Positions 8,770-16,867 are shown, numbered from the stretch's first letter. The stretch is DNA of 64,000 bases from VRUE01 sp963697915 (GCA_963697915.1 OY969103.1:2108001-2172000); one strand, 5' to 3'. A program made the numbers and translations. Notes: a model not told the origin generated them from the letters alone.

Positions 8770-9171
8770 ATGCAGGTTCGGGACGGGATGTCGGAGGTGG
8801 TTCTGAGCGTCGGCCCATCGCACACGCTGCGCGAGGCGGCGGCGATGATGGTCGAGAAGGGAACCGGCGCGGCGCTGGTCTTCGACGACGAGCGGCCGGT
8901 GCCGTGCATCGTCACCGAGCGCGATCTCCTGCTCTCGCTGGGCAACGGCCAGAACCCGGACACCGAGCTGGTCTGTGAGCACATGAGCGAGGGGGTGGTC
9001 GCCGCCTCGCCCGAGTGGAGCCTCGAGCGCGCCGCGACCGAGATGTCGACGCGCGGCATCCGTCACCTGGTCGTCTTCGACGGGGGCGACGTAGTCGGCG
9101 TCCTCTCGATCAGGGACATCGTGCGGGTCTGGACTTCTGCTGGGGCGACCTCGGGAATGACGCCCGACTAG
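8770..9171 (+). CDS. CBS-domain pair protein
   Basis: 133 residues forming two consecutive CBS motifs (about residues 1-60 and 65-125): VRDGMSEVVLSVGPSHTLREAAAMM followed by ALVFDD and IVTERDLL, then CEHMSEGVV with GIRHLVVFDGGDVVGVLSIRDIV. Such stand-alone CBS pairs bind adenine nucleotides and regulate partners. A GTG at 8761 is an alternative start; the purine-rich GAGGAAAGG at 8752-8760 fits either, with a 9-nt spacing to the ATG chosen. It is divergent from the cytochrome c gene, with 125 bp between the start codons. The partner is unknown. Confidence 0.75.
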   Translation: MQVRDGMSEVVLSVGPSHTLREAAAMMVEKGTGAALVFDDERPVPCIVTERDLLLSLGNGQNPDTELVCEHMSEGVVAASPEWSLERAATEMSTRGIRHLVVFDGGDVVGVLSIRDIVRVWTSAGATSGMTPD

Positions 9172-9211
9172 AGGGCGCTGGGGAGCCTTCAGGCGGCGCT
9201 GGGCGCTTACT

Positions 9212-9505
9212 TCAGGGCTTGGGCGGCGAGATCTTTTCGACCGGGAGCACCGCTCCGCGCACGCGCTGCTTGCGCGGCAGCCGGAAGTACTCGCCGACTG
9301 CGCCGCGGACCATCACGCGCAGAGCCCCGAGCAGGATGACCAGGCCGATGATCGACCAGATCCAGCTGGCGAACATGAAGCCGCCGGCGAAGATGCCGCA
9401 GACCGCCAGGGCGGCGGCGAAGCCGAAGAAGATCGGCGCCCACGAGGGCTGCGACCGGTAGACGAGCTCGCCGGGCTCGGGAATCTCGCGGTGCTCCGCG
9501 CTCAT
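9212..9505 (-). CDS. Small two-TM membrane protein of the oxidase locus
   Basis: 97 residues with two hydrophobic segments (about residues 24-43 and 48-66: WIWSIIGLVILLGALRVM) and a basic C-terminal tail. Its ATG overlaps the stop of the 37-residue gene upstream (ATGA), and both lie downstream of ctaB on the same strand. Size, topology and location fit an actinobacterial oxidase accessory subunit (CtaF/subunit IV-like), but no diagnostic motif was seen, so the assignment is by context. Confidence 0.6.
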   Translation of the reverse strand: MSAEHREIPEPGELVYRSQPSWAPIFFGFAAALAVCGIFAGGFMFASWIWSIIGLVILLGALRVMVRGAVGEYFRLPRKQRVRGAVLPVEKISPPKP

Positions 9506-9615
9506 GAGGCGATGTAGAGCATCGCGGCGACGAAGCAGAGCGCGAAGACGCCCGCAGCGATGCCGCCGGCGATCAAGCCGGCCCGCATGTCCCGTCTGGC
9601 GGTCTCGCGATCCAC
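9502..9615 (-). CDS. 37-residue single-TM protein between ctaB and the two-TM gene
   Basis: A short gene from GTG at 9615: polar start MDRETARRDMRAG followed by one hydrophobic helix (LIAGGIAAGVFALCFVAAML) and a stop that overlaps the next start codon by 4 bp. The stop-start coupling and the charged-then-hydrophobic composition support translation as part of the ctaB run. Small helices of this type are common accessory subunits of respiratory complexes; the exact role is unknown. Confidence 0.5.
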   Translation of the reverse strand: MDRETARRDMRAGLIAGGIAAGVFALCFVAAMLYIAS

Positions 9616-9650
9616 GGGCGGATTTCTATCAGGCGAGGCGGGCCGAGCGG

Positions 9651-10547
9651 CTAGACGAGCTGGTCGAGCGGCATCGCCAGGAAGAGCAGCGCCAGGTAGG
9701 CCAGCGAGAAGAGGTAGGTCCGCAGCGCCCAGCGGCGGTCGGCGCTGCGCAGCAGCCGCACCGCGCAGTAGATGAAGGCGGCGCCGAGGGTCATCGAGGC
9801 GAGCAGGTACTCGATCCCGAAGGCGCCCGCGCAGAAGGGCAGTTGGGTCACCGCGTAGAGCAGGATCGTGTAGAGCAGGATCTGGCGGCGCGTCTCGGCC
9901 TCGCCGCGGACGACGGGCATCATCGGCACTTTCGCGTTCGCGTACTCATCCACCATCAGCAGCGAGAGGGCCCAGAAGTGGGGTGGGGTCCAGAAGAAGA
10001 CGATCGCGAAGAGGTAGAAGGCGGTGCCGCTGAGGCTGCCGGTGACCGCGGCCCAGGCGACCAGCGGCGGCACGGCGCCGGCGGCGCCGCCGATGACGAT
10101 GTTCTGCGGCGTCGAGCGCTTGAGCCAGAGCGTGTAGACGAAGACGTAGCCGAAGAAGCCGGAGAGCGAGAGCGCCGCGGCCAGCGGGTTGACGGTCAGC
10201 GCCAGCAGGGTGAAGGAGGCGAGGCCGAGCAGCGAGCCGAAGGCGATCGCGACGGCGGGGGAGATGCGGCCGCTGGCGACCGGGCGGGTCGCGGTGCGGG
10301 CCATCGTGCGGTCGATGTCGCGGTCGATCGCGTGGTTGATCGCGCCGGCGCCGCCGGCCGAGAGAGCACCGCCGAGGCAGGTCAGCAGCACAAGGCCGAT
10401 CGAGGGGTCGCCGGCGACGTACATCGTCGTCACCGTGGTGAAGAGCAGCAGCGACTGCACCTTCGGCTTGGTCAAGGTGATGAAGTCGCGCAGGACGGCG
10501 AGTGCGGTGGCGCGCTGCGGAATGGCAGCCGTCTGGGCGCCGCTCAT
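9651..10547 (-). CDS. ctaB: Protoheme IX farnesyltransferase (heme O synthase)
   Basis: 298 residues of the UbiA prenyltransferase superfamily, with about eight to nine membrane segments. It converts heme B to heme O, the step before CtaA. Motifs seen: LTKPKVQSLLLFTT at the N-terminus, the first Asp-rich site NHAIDRDIDRTMARTATRPV (residues ~98-117), the loop KRSTPQNIVIGGAAGAVPPL, and a second polar region VDEYANAKVPMMPVVRG. The gene follows the subunit-I-like gene by 15 bp on the same strand. All catalytic motifs look intact, so heme A biosynthesis seems functional in this organism. Confidence 0.92.
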   Translation of the reverse strand: MSGAQTAAIPQRATALAVLRDFITLTKPKVQSLLLFTTVTTMYVAGDPSIGLVLLTCLGGALSAGGAGAINHAIDRDIDRTMARTATRPVASGRISPAVAIAFGSLLGLASFTLLALTVNPLAAALSLSGFFGYVFVYTLWLKRSTPQNIVIGGAAGAVPPLVAWAAVTGSLSGTAFYLFAIVFFWTPPHFWALSLLMVDEYANAKVPMMPVVRGEAETRRQILLYTILLYAVTQLPFCAGAFGIEYLLASMTLGAAFIYCAVRLLRSADRRWALRTYLFSLAYLALLFLAMPLDQLV

Positions 10548-10562
10548 CGCTGGATCACCAGC

Positions 10563-12248
10563 TCAGGCTACCGGCTGCGAATCGCGGGCCGGCCGCTCGA
10601 TGGTGCTGGTGCGATGGGCGATTGCCTCGTGGATGTCGCGCATCGGGCGGGCGCTGCGTACGTCGGGAAGGACGTCGAAATTGTGCGGGTCGGGCGGCGA
10701 GAGCGCGAACCACTCGAGCGAGTCGCCGCCCCACGGGTCATGGCCGGCCGGGGTGCCGCCCTCGCGGCTGAGGATCGCGTTGACGAGCGTCATCACGATG
10801 CCGACCGTGAGCACGAAGACGCCGATCGTGGCGATCAGGTTGTAGCCGTTGATGCCTTCGCCGTCGAAGAACTTGTAGGCGTCGATCACCTGCCCCTCGA
10901 GGGCGCCGGCGGCGAAGAGCGGCAGGAAGGCGAGCGCCGTGCCGAGGATCATCGTCCAGAAGGAGATCCGCGCCAGGTTCTCGCCCATCGTGCGCCCGGT
11001 CATCTTCGGGAACCACCAGTGCAGAGCGGCAAAGCCGCCGAAGACGGCGCCGCCGGCGAGCGCGAAGCTGGTTGCCCCGGTGCTGTCGGTGGTGTGCTGC
11101 AGGCGCCAGCCGAGCGCGACCAGCGAGTGCGAGATCTCAGAGGCGAGCCCGACCGCGATCGAGACGATCGCGCCGGCGGCGAAGAGCATCGGCGCCCGCA
11201 TTCGCACCGCGCCGCCGGCCAGGGTCCCGATCAGGTTGAAGAAGATAAGGCCGAAGGGGACGATCAGGGCGAGCGCCATGATCATCGCGAAGTACATGAA
11301 GCCGACCCCGATCGGTGCGGTCAGCATGTTCTGCATCCAGGCCAGGGTGCCGATCACCGCGATCGCCGCCATCGAGCCGATCACGACGCCGCGGTCGAGC
11401 AGTGGCTTGCGCGCCATCGCCGGCACGATTTCGGCGATCGCCGCGAGGGCGAAGATCAGCACCAGCATGTAGGAGCCGGTGTAGAAGATCCAGCTCAGGT
11501 GCTGCCAGAGCAGCGGCGAGCCGCCGGCCTCGCCGCTGAAGAAGATCCCTTCGTAGTTGCGGTCGATCAGCAGCATCGTGATCGCCGCCAGCAGCACCGG
11601 GCCGATCACCAGCAGCAGCCAGGAGGAGATCGCCGCCGCCCAGGAGAAGACCGGCACCCGTCGCCAGGCGAGCCCGGGCGCGCGCAGCTTGCGCAGCGTC
11701 GCGACCAGGTCGATCGCGATCAGGACGAAGCCCAGCGTCGCCAGGCCGGTCGCCGCGGCCCAGGCGTCGATGCCGTTGCTGGGCGTGAAGGCGAGGCTGG
11801 AGAGCGGCGGCAGCGGGTTTACGCCTGCCTCCGAGGGGGTGTAGAGGAAGCCGGCGTAGAGCACCGTGGCGCCGGCGATGAAGAGCCAGACGCCGATCTG
11901 GCCGATTCGCGGCAGCGCCGTGCGGCGGGCGCCGATCTGCAGCGGCGTCACGTAGTAGAAGAAGCCGAGCGCCAGCGGCACGGCGAAGAAGAAGATCGCC
12001 GTCGCCCCGTAGAGCGAGAGCATGCGGTTGAAGGTGACCGGGCTGAGGAAGGTGTTCTCGGGGATCGCCAGCTGCAGCCGCATCAGGAAGAGCTCGACCA
12101 GGGCGATGAAGAGGAAGCCGAGCGAGCCGACGATCAGGATCCGGCCGAGGTCCTTGTGGTCGGAGCTGGCGGCGATCTGCATCCAGCGCGGGCGGCGCGC
12201 GGGGAAGCCGTCGATGACCAGCTCAGGACGCTTGCGCTCGGGGCTCAC
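10563..12248 (-). CDS. Cytochrome c oxidase subunit I homologue lacking all heme and CuB ligands
   Basis: 561 residues, about 12 membrane helices, clearly a heme-copper oxidase subunit I by its framework: DHKDLGRILIVG, MRLQLAIPENTF, TPLQIGARRTALPR, RAPGLAWRRVPVFSW, DRNYEG, GGSPLLWQHLSWIF and WWFPKMTGRTMGE. Yet each ligand position is changed. The helix-II His (normally THG) is Tyr80 (LSLYGAT). The His of the usual HPEVY is Thr257 (FYTGSY). The HH pair is Gln306-Asn307 (WMQNM). The HFH pair is Ala392/Ser394 (ATSFALAGGAVF). The D-channel Asp is Arg109 and the K-channel Lys is Ile335. The frame is intact and overlaps the subunit II homologue by 4 bp, so it looks like a conserved non-redox paralogue, not a recent pseudogene. 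Its function is unknown. Confidence 0.85.
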   Translation of the reverse strand: MSPERKRPELVIDGFPARRPRWMQIAASSDHKDLGRILIVGSLGFLFIALVELFLMRLQLAIPENTFLSPVTFNRMLSLYGATAIFFFAVPLALGFFYYVTPLQIGARRTALPRIGQIGVWLFIAGATVLYAGFLYTPSEAGVNPLPPLSSLAFTPSNGIDAWAAATGLATLGFVLIAIDLVATLRKLRAPGLAWRRVPVFSWAAAISSWLLLVIGPVLLAAITMLLIDRNYEGIFFSGEAGGSPLLWQHLSWIFYTGSYMLVLIFALAAIAEIVPAMARKPLLDRGVVIGSMAAIAVIGTLAWMQNMLTAPIGVGFMYFAMIMALALIVPFGLIFFNLIGTLAGGAVRMRAPMLFAAGAIVSIAVGLASEISHSLVALGWRLQHTTDSTGATSFALAGGAVFGGFAALHWWFPKMTGRTMGENLARISFWTMILGTALAFLPLFAAGALEGQVIDAYKFFDGEGINGYNLIATIGVFVLTVGIVMTLVNAILSREGGTPAGHDPWGGDSLEWFALSPPDPHNFDVLPDVRSARPMRDIHEAIAHRTSTIERPARDSQPVA

Positions 12249-12943
12249 GGGGCCTCACCGCCTTCGAGTAGCTCTGCGACTCGGTCCTGGGCCGCCTGGA
12301 TGTCCTCCTTCTCGCCTTCGATGAAGGCTTCGTACTCCTCCGGCGAGACGACCTCGACCTCGGTTCGCATCGAGGCGTAGGCCTGGCCCGAGAGGGTCGC
12401 CGAGTCGCCGAAGTAGGTGCCTTCCTCGTCGGCGCGGAAGAGGACGGTGTGCGTCTTGCCCGGCACCGCGTCGGCCTTGCCGGCCAGCGACGGGACGTCC
12501 CAGGTGTGGACGACGTCGGTCGAGACCAGGTCGAGCTCGACTTCGGTGTCGACCGGGACGACCAGCTTGTAATACGAGTTGGCTTCGTTCGGGTAGTCGT
12601 AGCGCCAGATCCACTGCTGGCCGGTGGCGCGGATCTCGAGCGGACCGCCGCCTTTGACCTCGAGCCCGGCGGGGCCGGTGGCCGGCGCCTCGCGTGCCTT
12701 CTCGGTGTAGACGATGCCGAGCACGAGCAGGACGAGGGCGAAGGCGCCGAGGCCACCGCCGACCCGCAGCTGCAGGCCGCGGCCACCGACGCTCTCCACC
12801 GGCTCGGCGCCGCGCGCGGCGCGATTGCGGCGCAGGACGACGAGCAGCCCGACGATGACCGCAGCGATCAGGATCGCGCCGGCGAAGAAGCCGATCCAGA
12901 GGAGCGTGTCGATCTGGTCCGTGGCAGGAGAGTGGGGCGCCAA
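12245..12943 (-). CDS. Cytochrome c oxidase subunit II homologue lacking the CuA site
   Basis: 232 residues: two N-terminal membrane helices (about 13-37 and 63-80) and a periplasmic cupredoxin domain with the conserved aromatic patch GQQWIWRYDY and TDVVHTWDVPSLAGKADAVPG. The usual CuA signature C-x-E-x-C-xxx-H-xx-M reads S181, T183, S185, Y189, M192 (GDSATLSGQAYASM); only H146 and M192 remain. Quinol oxidases also lack CuA, but here the partner subunit I has lost its hemes and CuB as well. The start is TTG, about 8 nt after a -10-like TAGAAT (12952-12957, minus strand). The gene overlaps the subunit I homologue by 4 bp. Confidence 0.82.
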   Translation of the reverse strand: MAPHSPATDQIDTLLWIGFFAGAILIAAVIVGLLVVLRRNRAARGAEPVESVGGRGLQLRVGGGLGAFALVLLVLGIVYTEKAREAPATGPAGLEVKGGGPLEIRATGQQWIWRYDYPNEANSYYKLVVPVDTEVELDLVSTDVVHTWDVPSLAGKADAVPGKTHTVLFRADEEGTYFGDSATLSGQAYASMRTEVEVVSPEEYEAFIEGEKEDIQAAQDRVAELLEGGEAP

Positions 12944-13048
12944 AGCGCGGCCATTCTAATCACGCGAGGGGGCAGGACGCGGGGGCGGGGTACGCGGCGG
13001 CCGCTGGTCCCGGCCCCTGGCGGGTCGCTCCATATACTCGCCGGCCTG

Positions 13049-13993
13049 ATGTGGAGGAGAAACCGGCCATCTCCTGCGCTGCGCAAGGCGGTGCGCGCCG
13101 GGGCGGTGGGTGCGATCGGCGCGGCGATCGCGGTGCCGCTGCTGCGGCGGCGGGCACGGGTGCCGGCAGCGGTGACGGTGGCCGCCTCCGCGGCGGGCCC
13201 ACTGGCTCTGGCCGTCCTGCACCCGCGCACGCACCGCCGCGACGTCGGGCTCTTCGCGCTGCAGATGTGGGCCTTCACGATGGTCCACGAGCTCCCCTAC
13301 GACGATCCCGAGCGCCTGCGCCGCCGCCTGCGCACCGGCTACCCGATCGCGATCGACCGCGTCGTCGGCCTCGGCAAGCTGCCCACCGTGCGCCTGCAGC
13401 GGGCGCTGGCGCGCGTGCCCCACGTCGGAACCCTCGACCGCGGCCTGACCTGGGTCCACTGGCTCTGGTTCCTCGAGCCCTACGCGGCTCTGCTCTTCAT
13501 CCTCCTCCGCCACCCAGATCGCTTCCCGCGCGCGGCGCGCCAGATGGCGGGCGTCTTCGACGTCGGCTGCGCGGTGTACTTCGTCGCGCCGACCGCGCCG
13601 CCCTGGTGGGCCTCGGAGCAGGGCAAGACCGACGAAGAGGTGCGCCGGATCATGGAAGAGGTCGGCAAGGAGACATGGGGGCGTGCCTGGCCGAAGATGT
13701 ACGCGGCGCTGGGCGGCAACCCCTGGGCGGCGATGCCCTCGCTGCACTTCGCCACCTCGACGATGGCGGCGATCTCGCTCTCGGAAGCGGGTCGCGCCGC
13801 CGGCACCGCCGGCTGGACCTATGCCCTGACCCTCGGCTTCGCCCTCGTCTACCTCGGCGAGCACTACGTCACCGACCTCGCCGCCGGCGCCGCCCTGGTC
13901 GCGGCGGTGCGGCGCGGCGAGCCGCTGGCCGAGCCGCTCGTGCTGCGCGTCAACGACGGTTTGCGCCGACTGGAGCGCCTCGCGAACGGGTAG
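13049..13993 (+). CDS. PAP2-family (inositol phosphotransferase-like) membrane phosphatase
   Basis: 314 residues from the ATG at 13049, placed 10 nt after a -10-like TATACT (13033-13038). About six membrane segments. The C-terminal half carries acid-phosphatase motifs: PSLHFATSTMAA (second motif, catalytic His) and GEHYVTDLAAGAALVAA (third motif with His and Asp). The arrangement resembles the Aur1/Ipt1-like PAP2_3 group of actinobacteria, which transfer or hydrolyse phospho-head groups. The substrate is not evident. It is divergent from the subunit II homologue, with a ~105-bp shared promoter region. Confidence 0.75.
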   Translation: MWRRNRPSPALRKAVRAGAVGAIGAAIAVPLLRRRARVPAAVTVAASAAGPLALAVLHPRTHRRDVGLFALQMWAFTMVHELPYDDPERLRRRLRTGYPIAIDRVVGLGKLPTVRLQRALARVPHVGTLDRGLTWVHWLWFLEPYAALLFILLRHPDRFPRAARQMAGVFDVGCAVYFVAPTAPPWWASEQGKTDEEVRRIMEEVGKETWGRAWPKMYAALGGNPWAAMPSLHFATSTMAAISLSEAGRAAGTAGWTYALTLGFALVYLGEHYVTDLAAGAALVAAVRRGEPLAEPLVLRVNDGLRRLERLANG

Positions 13994-14003
13994 CGTCCCG
14001 AAC

Positions 14004-15158
14004 GTGCCTTCCGAAGATCCGGCGAACGACAACGCCGCCTTCGAACTGCCGCTGCTTACGCCGCGGCGGCTGGTCCAGACCATCGTGGTGGTCTTCGCCC
14101 TCCTGGTCGGGATCTACTTCCTCTTCCCGAAGCTGGTCGGGCTTGGTGACTCGCTCAGCCGTCTGGGCGAAGCCGACGCGATCTGGATCGTCGTCGCGAT
14201 CGGCTTCGAGCTGATCGCGATCGCGACCTACATCGCGATGTTCAAAGCGGTGGTCGGGGGGAGCGCGCTGCGCCTCACCTGGAGCGAGACCTACGACATC
14301 AACCTCGCCGGCCTGGCGGCGACGCGGATCTTCTCGGCCGGCGGCGCCGGCGGCATCGCGCTCACCTACTGGGCGCTGCGCCGGGCGGGGATGCGCCGCC
14401 ACGAGGTGGCGCGGCGGATGGTCGCCTTCCTCACCCTCCAGTACGTCTTCTACCCGCTGGCGTTGATCGTCTTCGGGATCCTGCTGCGCACCGGCGTCCT
14501 GCCCGGCAAGGACTCGGTCGAGCTGACGATCATCCCGGCCGCGGTCGCCGGGGCGCTGCTGATCGCCGGCGTGCTCTTCACGCGGATCCCGCCCGACCTC
14601 GGCACGCGCCTGGTCGCCCACGCGCGCGGGCCGCGCAGCCGGGCGCTGGCGGAGAAACTGGCGAAAGTGCCGGCGACGATCGGCGAGGGGGTGAGGTTCG
14701 GCTTCGGCCTGCTGGTTCACCCCGGCCGTGGCGGCCTGGCGGTGGTCGGCGCGGTCGGCTACTGGGCCGCCAACATCGCCATCCTCTGGGCCTCGTTCAA
14801 GGCCTTCGGCGTGCACGTGCCGATCGCCGTCCTCATCCAAGGCTTCTTCCTCGGCATGGTCGGCAACCTCTTCCCGCTGGCCCCGGCCGGGGTGGGCGCG
14901 GTCGACGCCGGCCTGATCGGCGCCTTCGTCCTCTTCGGCATCCCCGAGGAGACGGTCTTCCCGGCGATCCTGATCTACCGCCTGGTCGCCTTCTGGCTGC
15001 CGATCCCGCCCGGGATCGTCGCCTTCTTCCAACTGCGGGCGCGGGCCCACGAATGGGAAGAAGAGGGTCTGCCGATCGAGCGCGGGCGTGGCTTGGAGCG
15101 GGCGCCGGAGCCCACCGAGGGCGACAAGGTGGCCTCAGGCGAGCGCGGAAACCCTTGA
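14004..15158 (+). CDS. LPG-synthase-TM / UPF0104-like flippase-type membrane protein
   Basis: 384 residues from GTG, 10 bp after the PAP2 stop, so probably co-transcribed. About eight membrane helices with the pattern of the lysylphosphatidylglycerol synthase transmembrane family: FSAGGAGGIALTYWALRRAGM, LTLQYVFYPLALIVFG, GFFLGMVGNLFPLAPAGVGAVDAGL and ILIYRLVAFWLPIPPGIVAF. The soluble aminoacyl-transfer domain of MprF is absent, so it is a stand-alone membrane module, a type often linked to lipid or glycolipid translocation. A charged C-terminal tail follows. Confidence 0.72.
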   Translation: MPSEDPANDNAAFELPLLTPRRLVQTIVVVFALLVGIYFLFPKLVGLGDSLSRLGEADAIWIVVAIGFELIAIATYIAMFKAVVGGSALRLTWSETYDINLAGLAATRIFSAGGAGGIALTYWALRRAGMRRHEVARRMVAFLTLQYVFYPLALIVFGILLRTGVLPGKDSVELTIIPAAVAGALLIAGVLFTRIPPDLGTRLVAHARGPRSRALAEKLAKVPATIGEGVRFGFGLLVHPGRGGLAVVGAVGYWAANIAILWASFKAFGVHVPIAVLIQGFFLGMVGNLFPLAPAGVGAVDAGLIGAFVLFGIPEETVFPAILIYRLVAFWLPIPPGIVAFFQLRARAHEWEEEGLPIERGRGLERAPEPTEGDKVASGERGNP

Positions 15159-15270
15159 CCCGCCCGTTACTATACAAAGTAAAGTATTGGGGGACATCCA
15201 TTGCCGACGGGCCTGAAACGTCGTCTATAGAGCCTTTCTAGGCCCATCGGTCTGACTAGACTCCGAATCG

Positions 15271-16281
15271 ATGACTGACGAGAAGAAAATCGAGAACGTG
15301 ATCATCGTCGGCGGCGGGCCGGCTGGCTACACGGCGGCGCTCTACACGGCGCGCGCCAACCTCGAGCCCCTCGTCTTCGAGGGCTTCCAGTGGGGCGGTC
15401 AGCTGCAGAACACGACCGATGTCGAGAACTACCCGGGCTACCCCGAGGGGATCATGGGCCCGGAGATGATGAACCAGTTCCGCGCCCAAGCCGAGCGCTT
15501 CGGGACCCGCTTCGTCACCGACGACGTCGACCGGGTCGAGCTCAGCGACGGCGGCGTGCAGAAGGTCTACCTCGGCGACGAGGAGCACCTGGCGCGGACC
15601 GTGATCCTGGCGATGGGGGCGGAGCCGCGCCGGCTCGGCGTCCCCGGCGAGCTCGAGCTGAGCGGCTGCGGGGTCTCCACCTGCGGCGTCTGCGACGGCG
15701 CCTTCTTCAAAGGCAAAGACGTGATCGTGATCGGCGGTGGCGACTCGGCGATGGAGGAGGCGATCTTCGTCTCCAAGTTCGCCGACAAGCTGACGATCGT
15801 CAACCGCCGCGACGAGTTCCGCGCCTCGCAGATCATGGAGGACCGCGCTCGCGAGCAGGCCAACATCGAGTTCAAGACCCCGTTCCTCGCCGAGGAGTTC
15901 GTCGGCGGCGACGGCGGCAACCTCGACCACGTGCGCCTGCGCAACGCCGAGACGGGGGAGACCGAGGACTTCGGCACCGAAGGCGCCTTCATCGCGATCG
16001 GGCACATCCCCCGCTCGGAGGTCGTCAGCGATCAGATCGACACCGACGAGGACGGCTACATCCGCACCGAGCCCGGTTCTACCAGGACCAACCTGGCCGG
16101 CGTCTTCGCCGTCGGCGACGTCGTCGACCGCACCTACCGCCAGGCGGTCACCGCCGCCGGCACCGGCTGCATGGGCGCCCTCGACGCCGAGTGGTACCTG
16201 CGCGACACGCCGCCCTCGCCCGAGGCTCACTGGATGCCGGGTGGGGAGCCAACCGAGATAGCGCCGACGCCCGGCAGCTGA
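15271..16281 (+). CDS. trxB: Thioredoxin reductase
   Basis: 336 residues. N-terminal FAD motif VIIVGGGPAGYTAALYTARA, active-site CxxC as STCGVCDGAFF (about residues 137-147), NADPH motif VIVIGGGDSAMEEA with NRRDEFRAS, and a C-terminal FAD segment GVFAVGDVVDRTYRQAVTAAGTG. Cytoplasmic enzyme that reduces thioredoxin with NADPH. A -10-like TAGACT ends 8 nt before the ATG, which fits a leaderless message. No trxA lies next to it. Length and motifs are typical of the family, apart from the CGVC active site in place of the more usual CATC. Confidence 0.93.
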   Translation: MTDEKKIENVIIVGGGPAGYTAALYTARANLEPLVFEGFQWGGQLQNTTDVENYPGYPEGIMGPEMMNQFRAQAERFGTRFVTDDVDRVELSDGGVQKVYLGDEEHLARTVILAMGAEPRRLGVPGELELSGCGVSTCGVCDGAFFKGKDVIVIGGGDSAMEEAIFVSKFADKLTIVNRRDEFRASQIMEDRAREQANIEFKTPFLAEEFVGGDGGNLDHVRLRNAETGETEDFGTEGAFIAIGHIPRSEVVSDQIDTDEDGYIRTEPGSTRTNLAGVFAVGDVVDRTYRQAVTAAGTGCMGALDAEWYLRDTPPSPEAHWMPGGEPTEIAPTPGS

Positions 16282-16288
16282 GCGAAGC

Positions 16289-16768
16289 TCAGTCGAGCAG
16301 CTTCTGAACCACGAAGGTGCGGGCGCCGCGCGGGGTCTCGACCTCGACGGGGACGTCGACCTCCGCGTCGAGCAGGGCCTGGCCGATCGGCGACTCGGCT
16401 GAGAGCTTGCCGGCGGCGAGATCGGCCTCGGTCGAGCCGACCAGGGTCCAGGCGTTGACCGCGCCGCTGGATTCGTCGAGCACCTCGGCGGTGCGGCCGA
16501 AGGAGAAGCGCTCGGTGCCCTCGTCGACCTCGACCACGACGGAGGTGCGCAGCCGCTCGCGCAGCCGCTTGATCTTGGTCTCCAGGTGCGCCTGGTCGTC
16601 CTTGGCGATGTGGTACTCGGCGTTCTCCTTGAGGTCGCCTTCCTCGCGGGCGACCTTGATCCGGGCCGCCATCTCGATCCGTCCCGGTCCTTCCAGATGC
16701 TCGATTTCCTTGCGCAGGGCGGCGATCCCCTCCTCGGTGATCGGCTCCCCGCCGTTAGCGGTGCTCAT
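16289..16768 (-). CDS. greA: Transcription elongation factor GreA
   Basis: 159 residues from the ATG at 16768; the upstream extension of the frame to 17155 lies over another gene and is not used. N-terminal coiled-coil with the catalytic tip acidic pair in VAREEGDLKENAEYHIAK, then the FKBP-like C-terminal domain (RFSFGRTAEVLD, ESPIGQALLDAEVDVPVEVE). It rescues backtracked RNA polymerase by stimulating transcript cleavage. It converges on trxB with 7 bp between the stops. Confidence 0.9.
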   Translation of the reverse strand: MSTANGGEPITEEGIAALRKEIEHLEGPGRIEMAARIKVAREEGDLKENAEYHIAKDDQAHLETKIKRLRERLRTSVVVEVDEGTERFSFGRTAEVLDESSGAVNAWTLVGSTEADLAAGKLSAESPIGQALLDAEVDVPVEVETPRGARTFVVQKLLD

Positions 16769-16867
16769 GCGCGCACCATTGCAGATGCGTAGAGCGGGTG
16801 GGCGCGGCGCCACGCGCTCGACGGGCGTCCACGGGTGTCGGTTGGGCCCGTCATCTATGGTCGATGG

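Noticed and set aside
9504..12380. A 958-codon open frame on the plus strand across ctaB and the oxidase-like genes
   Set aside because: It is antisense to three clearly homologous genes. Its product is an Arg/Glu/Asp/Gly-rich sequence with no domain, a common artefact of GC-rich codon bias on the complementary strand.
12245..12943. Explaining the subunit II homologue simply as a quinol-oxidase (CyoA-like) subunit
   Set aside because: CyoA also lacks CuA, but its partner subunit I keeps all heme and CuB ligands; here those are gone, so a quinol oxidase does not fit.
15155..15270. A promoter with TTGACC and TATACA upstream of trxB
   Set aside because: The two hexamers are only about 11 bp apart; a TAGACT 8 nt before the ATG is a better candidate, and the first pair is probably chance.
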